Positions 11,665 through 21,479 of a DNA stretch of 64,000 nt are shown here, one piece after another. The notes under the pieces are model-generated. The model saw nothing but the letters and a program-made list of their open reading frames with translations, was not told the DNA's origin and did not search any database. The stretch covers positions 157,138,848 to 157,202,847 of the forward strand of contig OZ018322.1 of the NCBI GenBank assembly GCA_963969495.1, read 5' to 3'. Source of the DNA: Ceratothoa steindachneri. Lineage: Eukaryota; Arthropoda; Malacostraca; Isopoda; Cymothoidae. Made by a program: the position numbers and the translations under genes. The stretch's first letter is position 1. The number at the start of each line of letters is the position of its first letter.

Positions 11665-14559
11665 CTACAAAAAAAAAATAACAAAAAATAGAACCTTAAA
11701 TAAAGGGGGAAGCCCGGCCTCCCCCCAAAAGTCAACAAGTCCACAAGTGAATGTGCACGAATCTGTCCCGAGTACAAGGAACAGGTTGTAGCGACCCCAC
11801 CCATCTCGATACCGGGACAGGTATCGTGCGCGAAGATCACCCAGACTGGGACATTCGACAAGAATGTGCCGAAAAGACTGGGGGAAGACGCAGTCGTTGC
11901 AATAGGGCGCAGGCGAGGGCTCCATCAAATAGCGATGTGTCACACGAGTGTGTCCTATTCGGAGACGACAGAAAGCAACCTGAAGCCGCCGCGGCATTGG
12001 GGGATAGGTCCATGGGAACAGTTGCGGCGCAATGGCACGCAACTTTAAGTTCCCTTCGACCGTCTTCCATCTTCTTTGCCAAGCAGTCCGAAGAGCTGCC
12101 CGTATTCCTGCCATGTAGTCGGTGTGAGGAAGAGCGAAACGCTGGTCCGGTCGCAGAGTCCTCACGGACTCTTTGGCGCTTTCATCGGCGCGCTCATTGC
12201 CCGCAATTCCTACATGTCCAGGAACCCAGCAGAAGATTATCTCGACATCCACCCGGCTCGCCAAAACCGTGGCGTCACGGACTTCGTGAAACAGGGGATG
12301 TGGAGATTCCAATGCCCTGAGAGCACTCAAGACGCTTTGTGAGTCGCTATAGATCACAATCCGGTCTCCGAACCGGGCACGTCGCGTAATCTCCCGTACC
12401 GAGTAATGTATTGCCACCAGCTCGGCTGTGAAGACAGACGGAGTGCCTGGAAGTGCCCCGCTAACTTCAAACAGAGGGGATACGGCGTGGAAGCCGACCC
12501 CCTCTTGGGACTTGAAGCCATCCGTATACACTGGCACGGTTCCAGCGTGAACGATGTGTGCTCCAAAAAGGTCGAACGCAATACTCCCGGTGCAGTATAA
12601 GCTTTGGGAGCAGAGGCGTGGCGACAAATAGCCAAATGTGGTACCCTTTAGGGTGGCGTCCTAAGCAGAACAAGGGGCGCCACCGGCCCGAGAGCTATAT
12701 CTACCTCTCGAAGGAGTTTCCTGGCCCTACTCTGGTTTGAGGGTATGACTGGCGTCTCTCGGTGGCATAGGCACCATCGAGATCAGCTGCGGATGCAGTG
12801 AAAGCTGTTGGCGACTAAATGAGGCACCAGGCTCGCGCGTACAGGCAAGTGATGCACTGCACGCGGCGCAGAGCGAGTGGCATCTCCCCAGTATCGACGA
12901 ACAGGCTCTCAATGGGGGAAGTGCGGAAGGCACCGGTCGCAAGGCGAAGGCCAGTGTGGTGGATCGAATCCACCTTCCGAAATAAACGCTCGGCTGCGGA
13001 TGCATAAAACTCGCATCCGTAGTTGAGCTTCGAGCGAACAAAGGATCAATAAAAAAGGAAGGCAGTAGCCCTATCAGCGCCCCAAGCGCTGAACGTCACA
13101 GAACGGAGAATGTCCATGGCACGGGTACAAGAGACCCTAAGGCTCTGAATATGAGCCTCCCAGGTGAGGCGTCGGTCCAATACAAGACCAAGGAAACGGT
13201 GTGACTCAACCAGATCCAGGCGCACCCCATTAAGAAACAAATTTGGGTCAGGGTGAAGCCGTGGATAGCGGCAGAAGTGCACCACCTTAGTCTTCGCCAA
13301 AGAAAACCAAAACCCTTGCGCTTCGGCATAGCGAGAGACGCGGTTCAATGCCTGTTGGAGTCGACGCTCAGAGTTGGCATCTGGGCCACGCCAAAAGAGA
13401 TCGATAGGTCGTCCACGTAGAGTGTAGCGAGAACATCTTCCGGCAGCACTGAGGTGATGCCATTGATGCTCAGGGCAAAGAGTGTAACACTGAGGACACT
13501 TTCCTGCGGGACACCCTCTTCCTGCTCCTTTGGGCCGGAGAGGGCTCCCCCCACCTTTACTCGGAATCGACGATCTCGCAAAAATTCAGATATAAACATT
13601 GGAAGGCGTCCCTCGTACCCATCATGTGAAGAGTCTCCATGATATTGTATCGCCATGCGGTATCATAGGCCTTCTGCAGATCGAAAAAGATCGTGGCGTA
13701 GTGCCGTCTACGAAGGAAAGCCTCGCAGACGGCATTTTCCAGTCGGAGCAGAGCATCCGACGTGGAGTGGAACTTGCGGAAGCCGCACTGTGCGGAAGAC
13801 AGATGGCCTCCTCTGTCCAGAAAAAAGGCTAATCTAACATTTACCAATTCCTCCATCAACTTGCACACGCAAGAGGTTAGAGAGATTGGGCGAAAACCGG
13901 TCGGAGTAGAGTAATCTCTCCCCGGTTTGCGAAAGGCGAGCACAGTAGCGATTCTTCAGGAGTCTGAGAGAAGACCATCCACCCAGATCCTGTTGAAAAA
14001 ATCTAACAGTAATGCCATGCTTCGCTCACCCAGGTGTCAAGGCATGGCGTACGGGACATTTCCGGACTATGGGCGGTGTCCGCGCACGAAGCGAGAGCGG
14101 AACGCAACTCACTCACAGTAAACTTGTCGTTGAAGGGTTCTCCGCCTTTGGAGGTGGAGTCCAGCCGGCGGCCTTCCGCGACATTACGACATGCATTGAA
14201 TTCTGGCGGAGCAGTATCTCGGCTAGAGAATTCAGAAAAAGCGGTCGCTAAGGATTCCGCCACGGACGCAGGGCCTGAGATTGCGGTCCCATTCTCCTTG
14301 AGAACGGAAGGGGGGTCCTGCGAGAACTTGCCCCGAATCCTTTCGACTCGCTTCCACACCTCAGCTAAAGGGGTCTTCCCGTTAAGTGAAGACACGTATG
14401 CCGACCAAGAAGAGCGGTAGGCGTGCTTCGAACTATACCGGAACCTAGCCCTAGCACGACGAAATTCAGCGACAGTGAAATCGCTCGGGACGAGTCCAGT
14501 CTCCGCAACTCCTCCCAGTTGGCCCTGGGTCCACGGCAATTCCATTGAAGGAATATGCC
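11665..14559 (-). pseudogene. ORF2 of the I-like element: endonuclease stub, RT, RNase H
   Basis: This encoded the polyprotein that nicks target DNA and reverse-transcribes element RNA. It opens at 14559 with LQWNCRGPRANWEELRRL, the N-terminal start of an APE-type endonuclease. Within a few codons the sequence jumps to the linker before RT (AEFRRARARFRYSSKHAYRS), so almost the whole endonuclease is missing. RT motifs follow in broken frames: FRKPGRDYSTPTGFRPISL, FDLQKAYDTAWR and the catalytic LYVDDLSISF near 13410. The last frame, 11665-12627, holds an RNase H domain with its acidic set apparently intact (VYTDGFKSQEG, FTAELVAIHYS, IYSDSQSVLSAL, PGHVGIAGNERAD). A C-terminal region with FRHILVECPSLGDLR follows. 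The 320-residue frame is the longest surviving piece. The several antisense frames over this region are shadows. Confidence 0.87.
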
Positions 14560-14569
14560 CTCCAGGCCT

Positions 14570-16998
14570 AGCTCGGAGGAGACGTGGGGGCCCTCCTCGA
14601 ATTAAAGACCCTCACCGGAATAGCCGTACGCTTCCCGGGGGCAGAACCCAGGGCGCTCTTGGCCGGAAAAAGCGCTGAAGGCGCTTTCGCCTTCGAAGAC
14701 TTATTGGGGGGAGGTTGGGCTTGCAATGCGAGTCTTTTCCTCCCTCCGCCTCGAAACCTTAGGCAGGCGTTGAGGCTTCGGAGGGGGGAGGGCCCCTTTT
14801 TTCGAGGAACCACCGTCTCTGAGCCACTCGTCACACCTCGAGGCGTGGGCGAAGGAGCTGAAGCTCCTTTGTTGCTGTCCTCCTTTCGGGGAACAGCTTT
14901 AGGAACCCCGGAAGATGGCCTAGCGACCATCTTTAGGGGTGTTGCCTCCTGTGAGTCTAACGACTCGGTGGAGATGCGTGGCCGTTTCGCCTAACGGAAA
15001 ACGGTCACGCTGGGGGAAGAGGGGAGAGCCCTGGATTTAGCCGGGGCTGGGTATGAACTCTTTTTACCGCTAGCTTTACCAGGGGAGCGCCTGGGTTGGG
15101 TAGAGCCCGCAGAAGGGCTCCGAATAAGCGCTGGCCTGGAAAGGGCAGGAGCAGAGGGTGCCTTTCTAACTATTGAGGCAAATGACGTCCCAGGCAAAGC
15201 CGGGCGCGCCAGGACCATGTCCTTAGCCTCGCGGAATGAGATTCGATCCTGGGCCTGAACGGCCAAAATTTCTTTCTCAAGGAGATATGCACCACATTGC
15301 TTCGAAGAAGCAGGGTGTGGTCCTCTGTAATTGACACACTTGGCCACACACGATTTGGACTTATTGTGTGCGACCTTAGAGAAATTTACACAGACTTCGG
15401 GTCACCCCGACTTTGCACGTCTACATGAGCGATTCGTATGGCCAAAGCGGTGACAGTAATAGCGCCGCCGCGGCAGTGGCACGAATGCCTTCAAGCGGTA
15501 GTGGTACCAACCAGCACGCACCGACTCAGGGAGCTTGTCACAGTCAAACGTGACGAAGAGTGTAGGGTTGGTCTGGAGTCCCCTCCCTGTTTTCTCATTA
15601 CACGTTCGACCTTGACCGCCCCATGGTCGGCCAGCTCTAGGGTGATGTCCTCAATGGAGTAGTCAACGAGTTCCCTCGCATAAACTACTCCTTTCACAAA
15701 GTTCATAGGAGAGTGTGGCGTCACACTAACCGGGGTGCCATGAAGTGTCCGAAGAGCACTTATCTTGGCCGCCTCAGCGGGATTCGCCACATTCACCAGA
15801 AGGCTCCCGTCCGAGAAACGGGTCACCTTCGGCTCTCTACCAATTGCACTAGCTAATCCTCTCCTCTGATGGATCATATTGCCCTTGGACAACATGCTGC
15901 CATCAGTGGAGCAAATAACGAGGAAGTGTTTGAAGCCAGCAGGCTAGAAAACGCCAGGTAACCTCTGAATGAGGGGCCCCGATGTCATCGAGGCTCCACC
16001 CTGTGCACTTTTGGTCTTTGTCATGGTCAGGAGCTACGTACCCGAGGGGGAAAGAGGGGCCGGATGTGCTGATCTTGGCTTGGTCGCTTGCCAGAGTGGC
16101 AGCAAACCCATCCGTCCCCGCAGCCCTCGCGGATGGAGAGGAGCCCCGAGTCATTTTAGTCTTTCTTGTCTTCTTTTTTTTTAGGAGAGGAGGGCGGGGA
16201 ATGAACCCGCTTCTCACCTCCGCCGATAGAAGCCCCCAGGCCAAATGTACCGGCCTCAGCCTGGTCCTTCTCCGAAATGGAGAAGGTCCTGGTGGTCGTA
16301 GGGGCATCATCTGGAGGAGATCCCTCCCCTCCTTGTACTGCCTCAGAATCCCCAGCCGTTTGAGGAGGACCTTGCATAGGGGTGGATTCGGGTTCGGTGC
16401 TTGGCGCTGAGCCCGGATTTACCCCCATGGAAGGCCCTACCGTCTGAGGCTGGTTTTCCTTAAGGCCCATGTCTATCACAAGAGGGGCCTCCAGTTGGCT
16501 ATCCCCTCCCAGGACATCGCAGGCCTCCTTGGCAGCGTCATGAGTCTTTTGTGGGGAGGCACAGGCCTTGACCCCGGCAAGGTTTAATATTCTTGCCAGC
16601 AGGTCTTTTGAGGGAAGCGACCGAAGGGGCCTGGCTTTCCTCTCCTTCCTAAGGGGGTTTGCCCTACCGAGCCGCTTTGATTTGGAGCGGCTGGCTAAGG
16701 GCTGCCTGCTGGCTTTCTTGGCACTCCCCTTGGAAAGAACAGAAGGGACTGCCGCTGGTAAGAGGGAGGTTCCCGAAAGCACCTCCAGAAAAGGGGTTGA
16801 GGGGGAGTCCCCTTCACCCATAGGCGTAGGAGAGGAGTAAGCCTCCTCTTCGGTTGAAGAGATATGGAGGGTCCCCCGCGCAAGCACAGGGAGGAGGACC
16901 TCCATTTTTTTGCTGGAGCTGCCCAAGGGCGGCTTCGTCGCTGTTTTAGGGGAAGTTGGGGATTGGGATTTTTTGGTTGTTTTTTCATACATGGGCAT
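14570..16998 (-). pseudogene. ORF1 (gag-like) of the I-like element
   Basis: ORF1 of I-group elements makes a nucleic-acid-binding protein that packages element RNA. The ATG at 16998 opens a 280-codon frame (to 16156) that is Ser/Pro/Lys-rich and low in complexity. The frame then shifts, and a segment near 15890-15500 contains VTRFSDGSLLVNVANPAEA, a region typical of the gag middle. The zinc-knuckle zone follows near 15480-15290: RYYCHRFGHTNRSC, in which the first Cys is Arg, then CVNFSKVAHNKSKSC and CVNYRGPHPASSKQC, with a stop and frameshift between the first two. A Pro/Ser/Lys-rich tail runs to about 14570, close to ORF2. It is non-functional as it stands. Confidence 0.78.
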
Positions 16999-17496
16999 GG
17001 TGACCCTCTTTTTTATACGGGACGCAATAGCTAATCACCTCTTGCAGTTGCCCGCACTGCAAGAGGTGCTTACAGGCCTGGCAGAACCAGGCGCCGCCAT
17101 TCCGGACCACCCCTCCCTCCTGGTGGCCTGGCAGTCCATCGGCATGGCGGCTCCACCTTAGACACGGCGTAAAAATGGATAGAATGTGAAGAGGAGAGGA
17201 AAAGGGATGTGAGGAAGGTATGGGTGGGATGAAGCAGGTTGTTAAAAAAAAAACATCCCGAACCGGAGCTCAGGGGTTAGGGAACATTGTTCCCTCCCCC
17301 CTCAGCCCCGATCCGGGATGGTTGGCTTGAGAACAAGGTCAGCATCTACCCTGTGAAATTAGAGGCTGACCAGAGAATGTTGCGGGAGAGGTTGTGTGAA
17401 AAGAGAGGAAACAAGTTTTGAAGGAAGAAAGAGAGGCTAAGCTGGGGCCGGACAGCACGGCGGCCAGGATGGCAAATCGCCGCGCCCTTTACGGGG
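16999..17496 (-). promoter_or_regulatory. 5' UTR of the I-like element, with two hairpins
   Basis: Non-coding sequence between the element's 5' end and the ORF1 start. It contains a perfect 12-bp inverted repeat, CACCTCTTGCAG (17036-17047) with CTGCAAGAGGTG (17057-17068), separated by 9 nt and only ~40 nt upstream of the ORF1 ATG. A second structure lies at 17254-17320, with CATCCCG pairing CGGGATG around the palindrome GGGAACATTGTTCCC at 17280-17294. Non-LTR elements of this group usually carry an internal promoter in this region (family knowledge); I cannot point to its motif. Confidence 0.55.
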
Positions 17497-17505
17497 TTCT
17501 CCTTT
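17497..17505. repeat. 9-bp target-site duplication, right copy
   Basis: TTCTCCTTT, identical to 11440-11448. It lies at the 5' end of the minus-strand I-like element. Confidence 0.8.
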
Positions 17506-17590
17506 GAGAGTGATAGATCTCTTACAAGATCATTCAAATCTTCCTGAGTAAATAACTTTGGCTCAGAGTTAGCTGGGTTCCTTTTATTAA
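17497..17590 (-). pseudogene. Family X protein (copy 1), upstream fragment
   Basis: On the minus strand one frame reads EPKLFTQEDLNDLVRDLSLS, then KE at the TSD. The corresponding part of copy 2 (47.06 kb) reads KDLNDLVRDFGLTKSNAELL. Joining this fragment to the sequence below 11448 makes one continuous frame, so the I-like element entered an existing family X copy. The more N-terminal part is not found above 17.6 kb, where Jockey-like ORF1 sequence begins. Confidence 0.72.
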
Positions 17591-17619
17591 AAATCTTAGT
17601 GAAGTTGGAAATTGGTAAT

Positions 17620-19243
17620 CCGTCTCGTGTTGGGGATTGGTACCCCGTAGGTATTATAAGCTTTATTAATTCTAATTGTATATCTACTGGTGTATCGGAT
17701 TTGGTTATCCTTGGTGAGTCTTATAGTCTAGTTCCTTTTTGATTACAATTTCTACTCTGTCGTATCTTTGTTCGAAGGATTGGTTGCTACAACATTGTGA
17801 TTTTATATTTTTATTTTTTCTATTTCTAGGTCTAGTCAGTGGCCAGATATTAAAATAACATCTGGATCTAGCTCTCTAAAGATATTTCAGTATATGCATT
17901 TTTTACTTATCTAACCGTTAGTATTAATTTGAAGTATTTCCAATTTACGTTTGTTCATTTTGATATTCTTTTTTAGGTTTCCGTTTGTCTCTTTAGGTCT
18001 TGTTTAACCTTTTGTTCTTTATCTCGTTCTTTTCCCGTCTACACATGATACTTACTTTACTTTCTGTGATAGTGATGCCGACGGTATAGGGGATTGATGC
18101 CGTTGGGTTAATTGATTTCTTGTGTGAACTTGGTCTTCTATTCTTTTTGGCTTTGCTTCTTGTGACTCTAAGCTCCTGGGCGGATTCTTTCGTGCTACTG
18201 TCCGAATCAGTTTCCCCAGTATTTGAATCTTCATTGTTTTTGTCTTGTGGTTTTTGCTTCTTAGACTAGTGCTTTTGTTGTCTTGTCACTAATCTTCTCC
18301 TTAAATATTGCTGACGAGTCCCCATCCTTGGGAAATTTCATGGGTTATAAACCGTTTACTTTGGGCATTCCGTTTAGGGTATTCACATAGCTTCCGGTAT
18401 CGACAATGTTCATTATATGTGAGTAATTGACATTCAATTTTCCGTCTATGCTGTGTTGTGTCTCCGTCGTTTGGTTGTTTTCTGTAGTTTTTGTCATCAA
18501 AGCCTATGTCATGTTCTTCTGTCCCTTTAATCTTTCTTCGTTCTCCTTCCTTTTTATTATGCCTTTCCTTTTTGGGCATGACATCGCAATTGTTCGATTT
18601 GGTCCTCCACAGTTTATGCACTGTTTCGTCGAACTCTGGCATGATCGGTGGGTGTGCCCCTCTCTCCCGCATTAGAAACATATCATGAGGTCTTTTTTTG
18701 GACATTCTGCAGTTATTTGGTCTTCTATTTCGTAACAACGGTAGCATATTTGTATGTTGATAAATGCGTCTCGCTGGATGTTGGTTTGCTGCATCCTAGT
18801 ACAATAGGTCCTTTTTCCATGATTTGCCTAGCCATTTCGGTGTTTTCGCAGACGATCTTAAACACATGAGTGTAATCTCTAAATTTTATTATATCATGAA
18901 TTTTCAACCAAGGTTGTTTCGCTTTCAACTCCTTAATGTCCTGAGGAGTGTTAAGGCCTGTCCATGGCTCAATATTCTTGCATACAACTGATCTATTGGC
19001 TGTGATTTGTAGAGGGGTTTTTGCTTCAAGGTCAGGTTTGTTGAGTATGATGCTGCCTGCAGAAGATAGGAGTTTCTCGACATCCTTGTTTTTAGAAAAG
19101 ATAACGAGGAATCCTGTCGGGACATCAATACACTTAATTAGTGGGATTTGGAGGTGATTAAATATATGTTCGGCTACTTTCTGTGGTGTTCTCTTCCTTC
19201 CGTTGGGCTTAAATCTTAGGGGGAGCCTTTTGATGAATTCCAT
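17620..19243 (-). pseudogene. ORF1 (gag-like) of a Jockey-like element, copy A
   Basis: A 172-codon frame starts at the ATG at 19243 (MEFIKRLPLRFKPN) and contains PTGFLVIFSKNKDVEKLL and DYTHVFKIVCENTEMARQIM, an RNA-binding gag-like segment. After a frameshift near 18730, three zinc knuckles follow: CYRCYEIEDQITAEC (expected His is Gln), CF-stop-CGREGHTHRSC, and CINCGGPNRTIAMSC (expected His is Asn). Downstream, near 18420, a stretch beginning MNIVDTGSYVNTLNGM aligns with MNVAKPGTYSIKLNKM of copy B at 41.3 kb. So A and B are one family. No ORF2 follows: the sequence passes into family X at about 17.6 kb. Inactive. Confidence 0.72.
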
Positions 19244-20175
19244 TTTTGGTGTCGGTGATGGGGGTGAAGTAAGCCACCCTTTCCTTCTCTTTAAGAAAGT
19301 GACAGAATCTAAGAGTCTGAACCCTATTGTGTGTGTACCTATTAGTGCCTCAAATACCTGCCTATAACTGCACTCCTCAACCCTCCTACCTTAATGGGCC
19401 TACTCTAATAGAGGCCTCTCCTTGGTCTCCGTCTCGTGTCCTTAAGGAACCCCCTTCTTCGCACCCCCTCTTCGGGCTTTCTTCCGAGGTTCACTATACC
19501 GTACTACCAAGGAGGTCTGGGCATAATGAGAGTAGCGAAGTGATGGAAAAAGCCTTAGAGTAAAAAAGCGCGAAGTGTGGATAGTAACCTTATGGGGCGG
19601 ACTACCACGTACTTAGCCACAGGAGGTCTCTCCAATCAGACTAAACACGCATTAATATTGGATGCAGTGACGTGGAAAAGGTTATTGTGCAAAGTTTACA
19701 CGAACTCGCGTAATCAAATCTTCGAACAACTTTACCTCCTTTATCAGGGAGAACTTTACTACAGCGTAAAGAGAGAAAAACAACCGATAATCTGAGTCTT
19801 CGAAGTGAAATTAGGAAAAAAATGAAAAGAGAGGTGGGAGACAAAAAACAGATCTTTTGCCCTCTTCCTGCGCCACTTGGCGCTCATGGAGCGGGCAAGG
19901 AGGGAGGGGAGGGCGGGGCGATAGTCCTTTATAGAACCCCACAGTCACACTGTCTAAAGCCAAAGTAGGCTGCGAGCACTGGGGCTACGGAGGTTAGGAA
20001 GGAGAGGAGGAATAAGACGAAGGTTTTAGGATAGAACAGCGAAGAAAAGAGTAACAAACAAAAGTGGACTTAGTAAGTCATGAGACCTACAGCTTAACGT
20101 GGAATCCGAACCACCATGTGTCGCTTGTCTCTATCTATAAATATAAGTTCATCGTGACCCCTGTCCCACGTATCA
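19244..20175. other. Mixed GC-richer sequence, unassigned
   Basis: This lies upstream of Jockey-like ORF1 copy A on the minus strand and could be its 5' UTR, but it shares nothing obvious with the sequence upstream of copy B. The sequence near 20090 (CTTAACGTGGAATCCGAACC) resembles that near 20778 (GTAACGTAGATTCCGAATC), hinting at a diverged duplication. No gene recognised. Confidence 0.4.
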
Positions 20176-20808
20176 CTATGAGTCCCGTGTGCGAATATTA
20201 AGCAAAAAAAGAATGGATGCAGAAGGCTGAAGGCAACAGGTTTGCAAAGAGATGCTAATTGCCTGGAAGTGAAGCTTATCTCTGTCCATTTTAGGTAGTC
20301 TAGCTAGCGTGATCAAGTTAGAAAGTAGTATTGGTATTTTTGAGGCGTTAAAACCGTTATTAGTAAATATTCTTGCTAAAAACGGGTGTAGGTTTCTATC
20401 TCTCCATCTTTTCTTTCCTATTCCTATCCTAGTTATAATTTTATTTTTTTTAATGGGAGAAATGGTACGGCTCGATGATACTTCTTCCCTCTGTACCCCT
20501 CTTACAATCGGGGGGACAGAGAAGATGAGGAGGCCCGCGGCCGACTTGCCCCTGGAGAAACTCCCCACACTTCTGACTCTCAGTTCAAGTGATCCCATGG
20601 TGAATTGCTTAGTGATAAGTCCGGAACAAGCTTTAGAAGAGGGTTTATAGCTGTGAGAGACGGAAAGTTTTGAGTTAAAAGAGGACAGATTGGTGAGGAG
20701 GCAGATTGAGCAACCTCGGTAGTCAAAGGTGGAAAGGGTGGAATATCCTTGCCCGAGGGACAAGGGTGACCTGCTATGTAACGTAGATTCCGAATCACCG
20801 TCATGCAT
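20176..20808 (-). CDS. Unrecognised 210-codon open frame
   Basis: This is one of the longest uninterrupted frames outside recognised elements. It starts with MHDGDSESTLHSRSPLSLGQ. I see no signal peptide, zinc finger, transmembrane segment or catalytic motif. The C-terminal half includes KNKIITRIGIGKKRWRDRN and LARIFTNNGFNASKIPILLS. It sits between the Jockey-like ORF1 (downstream, same strand) and the 3' end of the Jockey-like RT fragment (upstream, same strand). It may be part of an unrecognised repeat or a chance frame. Confidence 0.25.
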   Translation of the reverse strand: MHDGDSESTLHSRSPLSLGQGYSTLSTFDYRGCSICLLTNLSSFNSKLSVSHSYKPSSKACSGLITKQFTMGSLELRVRSVGSFSRGKSAAGLLIFSVPPIVRGVQREEVSSSRTISPIKKNKIITRIGIGKKRWRDRNLHPFLARIFTNNGFNASKIPILLSNLITLARLPKMDRDKLHFQAISISLQTCCLQPSASILFLLNIRTRDS

Positions 20809-21479
20809 TTACTCAGCATTCATCATGCTTAATTCCTTTCTCACACTTTAGTACCTATGGTACTGATACAGAAACGGGAGGACCGCCTAGTCTTTGTTCC
20901 TTTATCTCTTCATCTTTCATTCATGTGTTTATTGTAGCATTCAGGCCGTTTGGAGTTATCTTTGCTCTGAGCTTTGTTTATGTATTGTTATGTTACTTGT
21001 TTTTACTTTCCTTACTTTGTTTCACTTTTTCTTGTTTTTATCACTTTTTCACTTCAGTTTTATTTTGTTAACTTGTTTTACTATTAAATTCCAATTCACT
21101 ATCATTTTTGTTAAACCTTTTAATACTATAGTTCACTTATTACACTGTTCGTTTCATTTCTGTTTTACTCTAAACTTTACCTTCACCCTCATTTATGTTA
21201 AACTTTTTAATATAGTTCACTTATTACACTTTTAGTTAAATTTTTTCGCATTATTTCTGTTTACACTTTTGATCTGTGTTGTCTTCCTAGTCGTTGTTTC
21301 TTCCTATTTAGGGCATTTAAATTCGGTTGTCTTATTAGGGTATCAATCTGGTGTCTTGGTTGGTTATTTCGTTGGTTGGGTTTGTATATAGTCGGGTAAA
21401 TATCTTTATCGTTATGCTTGTTCCTTCTCTCTTATTGAATTTATACTTAAGTAAACATGGGAACCTTCTCCATTCTCAG

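Larger units (their letters stand above)
11449..17496 (-). mobile_element. I-like non-LTR retrotransposon, copy 2, both ends present
   Basis: About 6.05 kb, GC-rich compared with its flanks, bounded by the 9-bp TSD TTCTCCTTT. On the minus strand the order is 5' UTR with two hairpins, ORF1 (gag-like, zinc knuckles), ORF2 (endonuclease stub, RT, RNase H), then a 3' UTR ending with CCCAAGTGGGTAGTTGCC, AGATGGGCTCT and an A/T-rich tail. RNase H in ORF2 places it in the I group of non-LTR elements (family knowledge). Frameshifts break ORF1 and ORF2, and the endonuclease core is deleted, so it cannot transpose by itself. It interrupts the family X gene between SLSKE and KAELL. Confidence 0.88.

Noticed and set aside
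11751..12320. 189-codon plus-strand frame and other plus frames at 12.0-14.7 kb
   Set aside because: Antisense shadows of the GC-rich I-like ORF2 and ORF1, which carry the recognisable motifs on the minus strand.
15982..16410. 142-codon plus frame and neighbours over 14.6-16.9 kb
   Set aside because: Antisense to the low-complexity gag-like ORF1; no motif on the plus strand.
20894..21235. 113-codon Phe/Leu-rich plus frame that looks membrane-like
   Set aside because: T-rich low-complexity sequence near the 3' end of the Jockey-like RT fragment; hydrophobicity follows from base composition.
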